From: Calliopum simillimum
Taxonomy: Eukaryota; Arthropoda; Insecta; Diptera; Lauxaniidae
Assembly (NCBI GenBank): GCA_951812925.1
Contig: OX638372.1
Location: 89,983,058-90,047,057 of the forward strand
Length of the DNA stretch: 64,000 bases
Direction: 5' to 3'
Part shown: piece by piece, positions 43,234 through 55,002 of the stretch
Numbering within the stretch: the first letter of the stretch is position 1
Layout: every line of letters begins with the position of its first letter
Position numbers and translations under genes: made by a program
Notes under the pieces: generated by a model
The model's input: only the letters and a program-made list of their open reading frames with translations
The model's database searches: none
What the model was told of the DNA's origin: nothing

Positions 43234-45158
43234 TTATTTTATTGTATTCTGCTCATTCATGTGAAATTGTATTAATATAAGAATATATGTTGTAGTTGCA
43301 CCAACGATCTGCAATTTTTAAAAACATTTAAATTAAGCATAGAACTTAGTTTTTTTAGAATACTTCTAACAATTTGAACCAATGAAATATTCGTAATATT
43401 TGAATTATGCGAAATATTAGATTAGGCAAAAACAACTTTATAATTTTAAAAAGTCACGACAGTAATGCCATGGCTCCATGACAGTAGTTGTGTTCCAATG
43501 GTAGTGGATTTACTTCGAATCATATTTACTTGCAAGCAAAAAAAAAAACCAAATTGGACATTAACTTAGCATGTAAGTTCGAAAAACTGACAGAAGCGCA
43601 GATTTTTGATGCTAAGACCCTCCTTCAGGAACTGGGCGGGTCATGACTATGCATTCTCTTCAATAAAACTTCAATAATCAAAAATAATTTACTAAAAACT
43701 TACTGTATACAGTAGCGTGCAATCAACATTGAAAAATCCAGCTGCAGTAAAGGTGATTTTCTGATTGAGTAATTGCAGAGAAAATTGTTTGATCTGTAAA
43801 ATATTTCTATATCAATTTCAAAAGCTTATAGTAAATGGTAGCTGCTTACCATCGTATTATAGTTATCATTCTTGTTGTCAATTTCAATTTTCCGTAAACT
43901 CAATGCCATGTCAGTTGTCTGCAAGTAGTTCCGAAAAAAGAAACATTTCTAGGCAATATCACAGGGGTACAAATGCAAAACTTTTTTTTTTCCTTTCTGA
44001 AGTCACATAGCCGATTATGGAAGTTTGGGAACTCCAAATAATTTGATTTTTTTACGATGGGAAACACAAAAAAATAAACGTTCAGAAAATATTCTTAAAA
44101 AATCTTCAAAAAGCAAAAAACCGGTTATGAGTGACCCCAAATTCCCATAATCATCTATAAAAATTATGGAGGAAAACCATTATAGGACTGTGAAAGTTGC
44201 ACTTCATATTCTTAACTTACACTTTGCACCGTGCGATCACATAATACCGCCAACATTATCACATTGCATAGACATGGCATTGGCCAGACAATGCAGCTAA
44301 TGATCGCTATAGCATTGGAATGTTTCGCTGAGGATAGGAAAATATAATAAACGCTCGCAGTTATTGATAAAAAATCATTGGCCACATTAAGAAGCACTGA
44401 AATGCCAACACAACGATTCAGTATGACCGATAGTTCCCACAAACGGCTATGAAGATCACGTATTATGAGCAACTTCTGCAATTCTGAATTCACATGAACT
44501 TCTTCCAGCGCGGCAATTAATAACTCAATACGTTGTGTTATAATAGAGATGACAGTAAAAACTTGAAAATAACGAAAAATACTGATGACGTAAGGCAGCT
44601 GATACCAAATCCAAAAGATGGTAAATTGTCCCACCGATTTATCGAGTAATAAAGTACTGATTAAATATAACTGAGATGAAATATATATTGTGAGTATTAT
44701 GAAGGCATGTTTCATCATTTTGCGACGAAAGAATCTAATCGGAGACAGCTTTATTAGAGAATTTAATTTTGTATCGGAACAAACCTATTATCCACAGATA
44801 CATTGAGTGAGCAATTGAATATACGATCAATCTCCCGCACTTTCTCGTAAAACTCTTGTTGTTCATTTTTATGTACCAATGTCTCCAGTACAGTGCAGAT
44901 ATGTGCCACACGTAAACCAACCAATTGTATAAAATCAATTATCTGACTGGTGCCATTTTCATATATGTTCATAAAATCCTCTTCGACAAAGATATAGTGA
45001 AAAAGTACACAAATTGATGTTATGAGCACGCAAATGCTGTAGCATTCTAAAGGGCGACAGCGTACGAGAGACCATGATTTCCGCTCCAGTTGCAATTGCG
45101 TCAAATTGATCACTTGATAAAACCGATGGGCTATATAAATTGATTCCAGTATGTCCAT
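43234..45158 (-). CDS. Gr-C: insect gustatory receptor
   Basis: Minus-strand exons are 44785-45158, 44221-44734, 43850-43918, 43704-43793 and 43234-43308, 373 residues, all junctions in phase. Introns are 50, 302, 56 and 395 bases, making this the most compact copy and the reference for the cluster. The last exon reads GATTTYILILIQFHMNEQ, with the Gr signature TYhhhhhQF. As in Gr-B, the 50-base first intron must be removed, otherwise the frame ends 4 codons later. Residue differences from Gr-B are scattered (for example HKNEQQEF for QKNEQQKF), with no stop or lost splice site. It is predicted to be a membrane chemoreceptor of taste neurons. Ligand unknown. Confidence 0.87.
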
Positions 45159-45532
45159 GCTGTTGAGAAGAGTGAATCTTAGAAAAATAGAGAGGCAAAA
45201 GTTTTTGTATTACTTTTGGAATTTGTTGTTATTTTATCTATACTTTTTATATAAAATTTATACTAGTCGTATGAAATTGCTAATATGAAAACCCTATGTA
45301 ACGCTGTTGTGCAAAATATGTCGAACCGATTTTCATAATTCTCGTTTAAAACATTCTGCGTGTGCTACGGAATAAATTAGCATACTTAATTTTTTTGATT
45401 TTTAAAAGATAAACCTTTTTTTTTAGTATGAAGTTGTTGAAAAAAATTATTGTATGTTTTTCGATATATTTGGCCTTCTTTCGACACTTTTAGACCATTA
45501 CCATAATGTATTTCAAGTTTCAATACTTTTGG

Positions 45533-46337
45533 TTTTTATACCCTACACCCAGGGTATATTCACTTTGTCCTTCCATTTGTAACGCAGAGAAGGAGGTGTG
45601 GCAGATATAGAAAAGTATATATATTTTTGATCAGCGTCACCTCCTGAGTCGATATAGCCATGTCCGTCTGTCTGGCTAGCTGGCTGGCTGGCTGGCTGTG
45701 TGTGGAAATACATTTTTTGGGAAAACTAAGCAAGATAATTCAATGAAATTTGGTACACAGCCTCTGTCGTCAAAGTTAGCTCGGGGGATTGAAAATGAGC
45801 GAAATCTGTCAACGGACACGCCTACCGCCCATACAAAAAATGTATTCAAAATGTAACTTTTGGAGTATTTTTCACGATAATGCAACCAAAATACAGATAA
45901 ATACTAAGAATTGTAAGCGCAAGCTCCAAATAAAAAACTGGGCGAATTCGGACAAGAGGGCGTGGCACCTCTCATATAAGCAAAAGCTTCAAAACGCTGT
46001 TTTGAAAACGTTTTTTGAGATGGTCAAACCAAAATTTACTCAGACACTAAGAACTATAAATGCAAGCTTTTAGCATAAACTGGATCAACTCGAACAAGAG
46101 GGTGTGGCACCTCCCATATAAGCGAAATCTTCAAAACGCTATGCTCAAAACATTTTTTGAGATAATCCAACCAAATTTCACTCAAATACTAAGAATAATA
46201 AATGCAATCTCTGAGAAAAAACTGGGTGAATTCGGGCAAAAGGGCGTGGCACCTCCCATATAAGCAAAATTTTCAAAATACTGCTATGTAGGGTATTTAA
46301 TGTTTGGCCAGGCCAAAGGTAACACCCTTACTAGTTT
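45533..46337 (+). mobile_element. mini-me-like repeat, copy 3
   Basis: Starts tttttataccctacacccag and has agtatatatatt, the core and gtccgtctgtctggc, then three modules with gcgtggcacctcccatataa. It ends gtttggccaggccaaaggta and cttactagttt. It is inserted in the minisatellite upstream of Gr-C and absent at the matching place in copy B, so it is younger than the duplication. Confidence 0.8.
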
Positions 46338-46339
46338 AC

Positions 46340-47155
46340 CGATATTTTAGATGTTTTTCAATATTCTTGGCCTCTTACCTATACTTGAATCTCGCCCAAT
46401 GGTCAAATGGTCGACCACAAATGTGGAAACTTAGTATTTTTTTGCTATTTGGTACAAAATAGAAAAGTGAATTTATCTACTCTGGTACAATGACAAATGT
46501 GAAACGTAAGCAAAACAAAAAACACGAACAGTGCTATGCTTTTTATTTTTCTCTTTTACTTTATCCTCTTTTCAGCACTATGTGATCGCGTATTTTATTG
46601 TTGTTAATATTGAAAAATTTTTATTTAATTTTGCCAGGCTTAAGGGCAACACTTATGGTTTTTTGGAGGTTTTTGACCAGTTATTTTTAATTGTACTAAA
46701 AAATCATATTAAATAATTTCAACTTTGTGCACTTCACCACACAAATACCTTTCTAATCGCGTATAATTCAAATCCGTTCTCCATTTCTAACATAGTAAAA
46801 CAAGGAGGACAAATTTTTAACTTGCGTATTAATAAATAGATTTCAGATTTTTTTTGATACTTTTATACTTTTAGATGTTTATCGATACATTTGGACATTT
46901 ACCGATTTCTTCGATGTATTTCGATACTTTTGGACCTTTACCGATATATTTGATGATTTTTGATACACCTGACCTCCAACCGATTTCTTCGATGTATTCC
47001 GTTAATTTTTAATACTTTTGGGCTTTTAGAATTTCGATGCTTCTAGAATTTTACCGATATTTTTCGATACTTTTGAACTTTCACCGTAGAAATCGGTGTA
47101 TATTAATATTTTCCGATACATTTGTCTTTTACCGATATTTTTGATGTGATAATTT
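46340..47155. repeat. minisatellite ttaccgatatttt-gatg-tttttcgatac, copy C side
   Basis: Same family as 30400-31315, concentrated at 46340-46385 and 46850-47150. Confidence 0.6.
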
Positions 47156-48055
47156 TATGAAAATACATAAAGTAAATTTATTGGAGCATCAGTTTGTGGC
47201 ACATTTAAAAAAAAATAGTTTCCGCTTTTAGCTTTTTTAGTGTTTTTTTGCTTAAGAAACGCATTTTTATAATTCATTTTGCTAAGTCAAAAATTTAAGT
47301 GCCGAGTAAAACAGCAAGTTCTATCATAAATTCGATATTTACTTGAAAATTTACAAACCTCAAGATTTAATCCTATGTATTTTATAACAAACAAATTTAA
47401 ATTTAACAAAAAATATAACACTGTGCAACACAAAAATCTGAATTTCAAATCGATATTTTTTTGGACTGATTTATGGTCGCTGATTCCAAATCTGGCAACC
47501 GTAATTTCCTATCGCGTTCGAGATCCGTGTTCTTCTTGATTTAAAGTCCAGAAAACAAAAAAACACTTTTACAGTCATGTGGCGTACATTCAGGGAGTTG
47601 CGTACTTCACCTTTGTCAGTGGAATTGACTAGCCGTGATCTTCTCCTTTTGACCATAACTCTAACTTTCCAATTGGATCGTAACTTTCTGAGTTATTAAG
47701 TATGTATATATAAAACTTTTTCTCAATACTTTTTGATTTTATTTACAGTTTTCTACACTATTTGAAACTTTAAAATTTTTTTCAATAATTTTTGGAGTTT
47801 AAAATATTTTTATTTTAACCGATGCCATTCCCGTATTTGAAAAGTTTTGGGCGAGAAGATACGAACTGCAACACAAAAAAAGTTTAAAGAAAAAAACATC
47901 TATTCCCAATGATAAGCTCACATTATATACGGAGTAATGATCGGTTTCCAGGTATTTTTTATTAAGATTCTATTCTCGTAGCCTTAACAGGATACTAGAT
48001 AACTGAACTTAACTTAAAAATATTCATTTTAGTTTCAACAATTCATATTATTTTA
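47156..48055. other. duplicated DNA upstream of Gr-C, no gene seen
   Basis: Matches 32830-33710 of copy B, with substitutions and small indels. Near 47177 lies the intact equivalent of the site occupied by the large foldback in copy B. Confidence 0.5.
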
Positions 48056-48059
48056 AATA

Positions 48060-48515
48060 TATATATATATATTGTGTCTTTATGCACAACATTATATACA
48101 CAAAAACACCCCAATATCTATACGATAAACTAAATTTCTGTCGATCGTCTCGAAATGCGAGCTTAATTTTGCCAACATTTAGATACCTCAACTCTACCAG
48201 ACTGTTTTTCGTTAACGCTACTCGTCTCTGGAATTCCCTTCCAAGAGACATAAAGATTATATCTGACCGGAATAACTTTAAGCATTTAATATTTAACTAT
48301 TTTTCTTCTTTACCTTAACTGCTACTTATTATGTGATTTTATTTATATATGTTTGTTATTATTAATAATTAATTTTTAATCTCAGTTTTTAACTTATATA
48401 TTAATCTTAATTAAAATGATTTATATTATCTAGTTATGCACTCGATTGTTGTACCTAAAAGAAAAATTTTTTATGTACTAATTACTTACTTAAAATAAAA
48501 TAAACTAAAAATAAA
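48060..48515 (+). mobile_element. 5'-truncated non-LTR retrotransposon tail, copy C only
   Basis: Plus-strand frame 48082-48318 encodes the end of a non-LTR polyprotein, PTFRYLNSTRLFFVNATRLW and NSLPRDIKI, then a stop and an AT-rich 3' UTR ending in aaataaa-type repeats. Copy B has only the undisturbed ttttaaataaat at this point. A short (TA)n lies at the left end. The NSLPRDI ending is common in jockey- and CR1-type elements; the exact clade is not decided. Confidence 0.65.
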
Positions 48516-48560
48516 ATAAATATATTTATTTCTATTGTATTAATACGATTGAAATTGTTC

Positions 48561-48695
48561 GAATTAAATCTCACCACTTTTGATTGTGTTACCTTCAGTT
48601 TGAATTCTCAATGCCATACTGAATGTTGCGATAAGTGCAGGTCCAATTGTGAACACGTGCTTTTGTTAACCAGAGTGGTACACTTGGAAAAATCA
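48561..48695. other. Gr-linked conserved block, copy C
   Basis: Nearly identical to 33746-33880; it starts 3.4 kb upstream of the Gr-C ATG and has the same gaattaaatctcacc start. Confidence 0.55.
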
Positions 48696-50030
48696 CAAGA
48701 AAAATTTTTATTATATAATATTTTTATACCCAGCATGAATATTTTATATTTACTTTGTCTTTTGCAGATTTAAAAAAAAGTCTTAAGTAGGTACCCCAAA
48801 TTTTTTTAAATTTAAATTTCAAAATCCTTAAAGCACTTCGATTTTTATTCGATTTTGTATCGAATTTTTTTATATTGGTTGTCACTAGCAAAAATAAAAT
48901 TTCGGTTCTTTTGGCCAAATCTATTTATACTGGCATACTTTTTTACACCGAATCCGAATTCAGAATCAGTGTTGCTCTACTGCTTATGGTTTTTGAGATA
49001 TCGTGACCTAAGAAGAAAAAAAAAACACCAAAAAACACCGTTTTTGCTATTTTTGAAGTTATATAGACAAAGTAAATTCTAACCGTAAAACCTGATATGA
49101 CTCCTAAAAAAATATCCATCTTCTTTAAATTCTACACTGAATTATGTCTGCAGCTTTTTACTTCTCTGAAATATCATAATCTCAGAATTACACAGTTTTT
49201 GATTATTTTTGAGGTTATGTACAACAGAATGAACAAAATTTATCTGGTCTTTTTATAAATTGAATTATTTAGTACAATTTCTCCTATCTACAATATTAGT
49301 TATAGAATGATAATGTAAGATTTTTCCTTACAAAGTTATGACAATTTTAAGATGACATAATAAAATTAAAACGCGAAATAAGGAACACGATAAACAAAAA
49401 AAAGTAGTGAGGGTATTCCGTAAAACGTGTAAACGCCTCGGAAACTTCGTAAGCTTGTAATAGTTGTCAAAATCAATACAAATTTTGACAGCTTTACTTC
49501 TTTTACGAGGTCTTCGAGGCTTTTACACTATTTAAGGAATAACCTAAGTGTGTTTGAATTTCAACACGTTTTCTGAAAATAATCATAACTTTGTAAGAAA
49601 AAATCGTAGATGAATTCAGCAAACTATCCAAATTAAATAAACCATTTGAATTATTCGAATGATTTGAATTCTTCAATTATTTAAGCCGTCCGATTAAATC
49701 GTATCATTTGAATTACGCGAATCATTCCAAAAAACATACAAGTGGAACCATGTATTTTATGAAATTGTTCTCCTTCATACAAATTTTCATTTGATTCAAT
49801 GTTTGATTGATTGATTAGCATGACAAGTAATATGGAAACACTTTAGGAATAAATTATATCAAAAATGTTGATTCAAATGCAATCAAAAGCAGTTAAAACA
49901 ATAAGAATGATTGGCGCATATAAGAGGCAGCTGTTGAAAGTGTAGTATGGTTTTAATGTCTCCAAACAAAATGGCTGCGACTTAATGAAAATAATGGGAT
50001 TCTTCTGATATACTTGAATATCCAGCTTGT

Positions 50031-51784
50031 AAGGTTATAAAATATGACAGACACCCACCAAAGAAAATTATTGGTGAGACACCAATTCCTACAGAGGGAG
50101 GGGACACCTTACATGCAGATATATTCCATATAGATGGGAAAAAATTTCTTACCGTAATAGATCCACATTCTAAATTTTTAATAACTAACTTACTAAATGA
50201 ACTGTCCGAAATACGACAAAGGCTGTATGAGATAACAAACCTTTTCCCACAAGTAAATACAATTATTACAGACAACGAAAAATCTTTAGATACTCCTTTA
50301 TTTCAAATTCCATTACGAAGCTTAGGAATACAACACAAAATGGTCCCAGCAGGTCATTCAAATTCAAACGGACCGGTAGAGCGTGTTAATTCGACACTTT
50401 TAGAACTTATAAGATTGATTAGACAAGAATCCCCGGATGAGCCAATCTCTATGGTGGTGGTCAAAGCTACGCACAGTGGTCCGAAAGGTCAATCTAGATG
50501 GAATAAAGTCAATTTTCTAGTTTTTCAAAAGCATGAAATTTTTTTATTAGTTGATTGAGAATTGACCACGGTTCATAACGGTATATTGTTTGTTTACATT
50601 TACGCATTATTTTTTTTGCTATGTTGATCGAAACATGAGCAATTGCATTGATGCAGTTATTATAAGACTACAGTCTATTTTTAGCAGTATCTTTGAATAG
50701 TTAGTGTGAGTGAACTAGAAAACTTTTTTAAATAATTGTTTTTTTCCTGAACTACGCCAGGTATGAATTAATTTTACTGTAAATATCTGTTCAATTAAAA
50801 TATTTTTTGTGGGGAAAAAATTAATGTAAAAAGTGTAATGTTTTTGTACTACTTTTTCGTGTAGCCCAAAGTTTAGTTAAACTTTTAACTACCCATATGG
50901 ATCGATATTGCAAAACTGTTTATATTTCTTTTATCTATGAATTGTCATGTAAATAATGAAGAAAAAATTAGCTGCCCATAAGTGCCCCTTAAATTTTTAT
51001 TTCATTTTTAGGTTACACACCTTTTACACGGAAAAAGCTTTATAATGCGTAAATTAACAAGAAACTAGAATAGAAGATGTTTGAAAGTTATTCAGATAGG
51101 TTGTAATTGTTTCCGTTAACCATCTGATGCATTGTTATACTGATGATTAAGTAAATGAAAAATAATTTTTGAATTTTTGAATTTTTTTTTGCACTAAAGT
51201 TCAAATCTGTGAAAAAACAAAGAACGCATGTGCCACGCCCACTTGACGCACACCGTTCATTTTGGTGTAAAGTACTGTTTCCATAATAAAGTAAGACCCT
51301 TAAAACTCGGGTCTCTACCTACTACCATATAGAATTTGCGCCACGCCCACTTGACGTATACCGCCCATTTTTATTGTAAAGTACCCTTTCTATAATATAT
51401 TTCAGCGCTGAAAATTTCAGGCTTCTAGCTGCTTCCAAACAGGAGTTATGACTTTATTCCATCTAGATTAGCCTATCGGACCACTGTGCTACGAGAAAAT
51501 ACAATGAAAGTTATCATTCAGTGATAAATCAAAAACCCATAGAAGTCTTCCATAATCTTAATGAACATAGGCTTGACGTTGTTAAAAATTTAAAAACAGC
51601 CCAGGAAAAAATGCTAAGTCAGAATAAGGATAGGATGCACGTGGAATACAAGGAAGGTGAGGTAATCTATACAAAGGAAAATAGACGCAACAAGTTAACG
51701 CCGCGTTATAAAAAACGTACAGTTATAAAAAATAATAAACACAGTGTAGAAACAAAGGACGGGCATATTAAAAAAATTACATAA
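50031..51784 (+). pseudogene. integrase of the errantivirus-type element, truncated and interrupted
   Basis: The visible catalytic acids are D in LHADIFHIDG, D in TIITDNEKS and E in NGPVERVNS. The C-terminal part (51490-51784) includes KTAQEKMLSQNKDR and KLTPRYKKR, typical of gypsy-type integrase ends, and stops at 51782-51784. The N-terminal zinc finger is cut off at the left boundary. The element at 50472-51488 splits the frame, although the flanks remain in the same frame on both sides of it. Non-functional as it stands. Confidence 0.75.
50472..51488. mobile_element. non-autonomous inverted-repeat element inside the integrase
   Basis: Terminal inverted repeats of about 39 bases begin cacagtggtccgaaaggtca and, reversed, cacagtggtccgataggcta. 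The 5-base duplication ctacg lies at 50467-50471 and 51489-51493. No transposase is present. It contains two similar pieces, gccacgcccacttgacg, at about 51231 and 51341. Confidence 0.85.
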
Positions 51785-51831
51785 AGACCAAATTATTGTA
51801 GAAATTAACTTTTGTTTCTCTCATTGCAGAG

Positions 51832-53193
51832 ATGTTATTCCTATTTTTCATAATTCCCTTCACACTGGCAGACATTTATGATTACTCAAGGGAACCGTAT
51901 GTTCTGGCAGAAAACGGGGAGGTTGTAATTTATGACGATTTCGGAGATATTTTTCATATTATCAATCTTACCTACTATGGAATCTTAGTGCAAGAGACTA
52001 GGAGTTTTATATTAAATAATAAAGTAACAGATATAGATTTAGAATTGGCTACAACGAACGCACTTTTAAAACAATTACGGGACATAAATCGACAAAAAAG
52101 AGCAATAGACGAACTAGGGTCAGCTTGGAAGTGGCTTTCCGGCAGCCCTGACCACAATGATTTGATTGCGATTGAAAGCAAAATGAATGAAATTATTGTA
52201 AATGAAAATCAACAACATATGACAAATTCAGAAATTTTTAAGTCTATTGAATCACTAACTCTAATGATAAACAATATCTCTGACAATTTGAAAGCAAAGA
52301 AATTTTTCTTGCGAAGGAATAAATTGATGATAGCAGAATTACAAAATACAGTTCAGACAATTATGTTCGGAAAATTAGGTATTTTAAATTCATTAATATT
52401 AAATTCTGAAGAGATACAGGATATCATAGCTCATGAAAATAAAAATGTACTTTTATCGGATATAATAGAGACATCAACTTTTAAAATAATTAAGAATAAT
52501 GATGTAATTGTCATCTACATTAAGTACCCGATTGTCAAAACCAAATTTAAATTATTTCAGTGTAGAGCAATAAGTCATTTCGATGGAAAACTTGTAATTG
52601 ATAACAAAATTTCTAGATGTAATGGAAAATATGTTAATTTGAAAAATTGCCAAAATGAACTTAGTAACACCTTCTGTGAACTTAACAAAACTGAGACATG
52701 TTTGTCCAGATTACTAAATAAGGAAAACAGTAGTTGTAGCAAAATCGGGGAACGAAATTTAGAATTCGAACGTCTTAACGATGGAATTATATTGCTATCT
52801 GGACACCATACAGTTAACAACACATCCATAAATGGCACATATCTGGTCACTTTCGAACATCAAATTACTATAGATAACATAACTTACAGTAATCCGACAA
52901 AAAAAGTATTGGAATACCTGAAACATACCTACGTAAATACATATAGTATCGAGAAGTATGAGGAATCACCAGACCTACAACTGAAATTCCATAACACCAA
53001 AGTCATATCACTATTTCAAGTAGAAGTAGAATCGCATCCAATGTTATGGAACTGTTTTGTACTTGTCGTAATAGAGTTCATAAGCTTTTTAATTTGGAAA
53101 GGGTTCATGATGTGGCAGCAATGTAGAACAGAAGCCCATAAGGCAACACAAGAGGAACTTTTTAAAGCAGCTCTAACTCGGCTAAGCCTGTAA
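51832..53193 (+). CDS. env: errantivirus-type envelope protein
   Basis: This is a 453-codon open frame resembling the baculovirus-F-like Env of insect errantiviruses. An N-terminal signal peptide lies at about residues 2-13. A furin-like site RQKR is at 87-90, directly followed by a conserved fusion-domain region with GSAWKWLSG. Several N-glycosylation sites follow, and a C-terminal membrane segment is at about 405-422 with a short cytoplasmic tail. A splice-acceptor-like ctcattgcag lies just before the ATG, as expected for a spliced env message. The frame is uninterrupted even though the rest of the element is broken. No promoter or 5' splice donor of the element is left here, so expression would need an outside promoter. 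Confidence 0.85.
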   Translation: MLFLFFIIPFTLADIYDYSREPYVLAENGEVVIYDDFGDIFHIINLTYYGILVQETRSFILNNKVTDIDLELATTNALLKQLRDINRQKRAIDELGSAWKWLSGSPDHNDLIAIESKMNEIIVNENQQHMTNSEIFKSIESLTLMINNISDNLKAKKFFLRRNKLMIAELQNTVQTIMFGKLGILNSLILNSEEIQDIIAHENKNVLLSDIIETSTFKIIKNNDVIVIYIKYPIVKTKFKLFQCRAISHFDGKLVIDNKISRCNGKYVNLKNCQNELSNTFCELNKTETCLSRLLNKENSSCSKIGERNLEFERLNDGIILLSGHHTVNNTSINGTYLVTFEHQITIDNITYSNPTKKVLEYLKHTYVNTYSIEKYEESPDLQLKFHNTKVISLFQVEVESHPMLWNCFVLVVIEFISFLIWKGFMMWQQCRTEAHKATQEELFKAALTRLSL

Positions 53194-53211
53194 CTTCGAG
53201 ACGAAGAATTT

Positions 53212-53480
53212 AAGGGAGAGAGGAGTTAACGCAACCATACATTCGTTATCGCTGGTTTATATTTAAGCTACAATTTAACTCTTTATTTTTTATATTTTTT
53301 ATATTCCTTTATTCGTATGAAGTAAACTATATATTTTATGTATCGTAAGCATTAACGTTTATGTTCAGTTGGCTTTGGAATTGCGATAAAATGCAACTAA
53401 GCATATTTCGTATTTGCAATCCCAACTTACTGAATAAAATTTGGTGGAGGAAGTTTCAAAGAAATAAAATTAAATTTTTA
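53212..53480 (+). repeat. polypurine tract and 3' LTR (right end uncertain)
   Basis: aagggagagagg at 53212-53223 is a good plus-strand primer. The LTR then starts agttaacgcaacc, as errantivirus LTRs do (AGT start). An aataaa lies near 53433. The right boundary cannot be fixed because there is no left LTR for comparison. Confidence 0.6.
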
Positions 53481-53574
53481 TAAAATTAACATGTGAGTTT
53501 GAGATTCTTTTAACTCGGGCGTGTCCCAGCAATTTTGAGTCAAAATGAATTTTATAGTTTCGGTAAAAATTTTT

Positions 53575-54112
53575 ATAAACACAAAAAAGTATTTGAGGAG
53601 TAGTTGAACAAAAGGTAACATTTCCAGCTTTTGTCTTTTTGCTTTTTTTCGAAGAATCGTATGTAAATCCATGAACTACACATTCCGGTTGAATTTGGTG
53701 GTTCAAAGAATAACAGTTCCCAAAAAAAAAACGCGTTTTTCGTCGATTTCCGAACAAAAAGTAACATTTCCACTCCACAATTTTTTTGTAAGTTCTGACG
53801 AATAATACTAATCACTAATCACAGTCTTCGTCGAACATTTTCAGTTGCTTTTATTGCTCCCACAAGGCATCATTTTAGTTTAATGATTATCAAAAAGTAA
53901 AATTTCCAACATTTCTTGACAAAAGGTAACATTTCCAAATTTCAAACTCAGATATCTCCATTAATATGAAAGTTTTAGATGTGTAAAAACGCGATTGTAA
54001 GGCAGTTTTTTTATGCTACCTTTTTTAATCACATTTTATTGATTTCTGAAAAAAAAAGGAAACTGGAAATGTTATTTTTTGTTCGATTACTCCTCATTTA
54101 TAAAATAAAACA
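53575..54112. mobile_element. short inverted-repeat element with ggtaacatttcc motifs
   Basis: Ends aagtatttgaggagtagttg and, reversed, taaatgaggagtaatcgaac, each followed by aacaaaa-gtaacatttcc. The motif caaaa(g/a)gtaacatttcca occurs at least five times. No coding frame is credible; the small minus-strand frames overlap each other and follow the repeats. Confidence 0.55.
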
Positions 54113-54574
54113 CTCAATTTAATTACCATAACGTTAACATTTGATATTCAGTTTATTTTGATAACTTGATTTTTTCCTGAAGGCTTACGAACTTAAAATT
54201 TTCGAATGCTAATTTATTTGTCTTTCCAAAATGTTGTTCATGTGAGGAATAAGAAAAGACGTTCTATTATTGAAATTACAATACGATTTATTACAATTAT
54301 TGAAAACAATTAAATAAATTAGTTGAACATATCGTTGTTATGAATGACCTTTTCTATTTCATTTAATATAAGTTTATTGGCTCGCAAAGTTTTAAAAAAG
54401 GTTAAAGATGATATTTTTACGGATTTACACTCTTCACACTCATTTCGAATTGAATTAGAACAATCAGATAAGTTGCAGTTGCAGCAACGATCTGAAATTA
54501 TTAAAAACATTCATTAAATATATTAAGTTCAGAACGTAGTTTTTCAAATATCTCAAAAAGTGGAAATCAGTCAA

Positions 54575-54695
54575 GCTATTCGAACCATTCGAATTACACG
54601 AACCATTCGGTACATTGGAATTGGTCGAACCCAATGAAATATTGATATATTTCGAATTATTCGAACCATTCTAATTATTCAAACTATTCAAACTT
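54575..54695. repeat. gaaccattcgaattat minisatellite
   Basis: Six to seven imperfect 12-18 base units of the type tcgaaccattcgaattac. Related units lie at 34800-34915 and 49625-49735, with scattered ones near 26590 and 43380. Confidence 0.7.
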
Positions 54696-54699
54696 AAAA

Positions 54700-54990
54700 A
54701 CACCCCTTAAATTTTTTTTAGAAGCACTTTAAATTAAAGTATAATTTATAAGCTTTAAAATAATGTATGACTTAAGATGGGATTCGGTCGCTAGACGAGA
54801 GTTTTTAGCTTTTGAACGCCTGCGGCAGGCAAAACTCTTTGTTTACTCAAGAGGAAGGCATCTTACGAAAAAAGTGTAATAGGCATAAAATGCTTAGAAT
54901 CGTTCAAGAAATACGTGTGAAATTCTTGAGAATTTTTCGGAATGTTTTTTTTTTTAAATAATTTTTTAAAACATTTTTTCGTAAACAAAA
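54700..54990. repeat. FB-1 family relic in the Gr-D last intron
   Basis: It reads gatgggattcggtcgctaga, ttttgaacgcctgcggcagg, actcaagaggaaggcatctt and aaaatgcttagaatcg, one arm of the family, then T/A-rich sequence. Confidence 0.65.
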
Positions 54991-55002
54991 TTTTGGAAAA
55001 AT

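Larger units (their letters stand above)
42915..50027. repeat. segmental duplication, copy C (holds Gr-C)
   Basis: Partner of 26145-35170. The match ends at tgaatatccagc (50027). There copy C continues into an errantivirus fragment while copy B goes on with other sequence, so the element or a rearrangement marks the breakpoint. Confidence 0.85.
50028..53480 (+). mobile_element. errantivirus-type (env-bearing Ty3/gypsy) element, 5'-truncated
   Basis: This holds the 3' part of an insect endogenous retrovirus: integrase, env, a purine tract and the start of a 3' LTR. Gag, protease and RT are missing, because the sequence begins in the integrase zinc-binding region at the edge of the segmental duplication. 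A 1017-base inverted-repeat element is inserted in the integrase. The copy cannot be autonomous. Confidence 0.8.

Noticed and set aside
51521..51784. Separate small gene before env
   Set aside because: It is the C-terminal end of the errantivirus integrase, cut off by the inserted element.
53470..53815. Overlapping minus-strand frames of 64-102 codons
   Set aside because: They overlap one another in three frames across a repeat-rich inverted-repeat element and show no motif.
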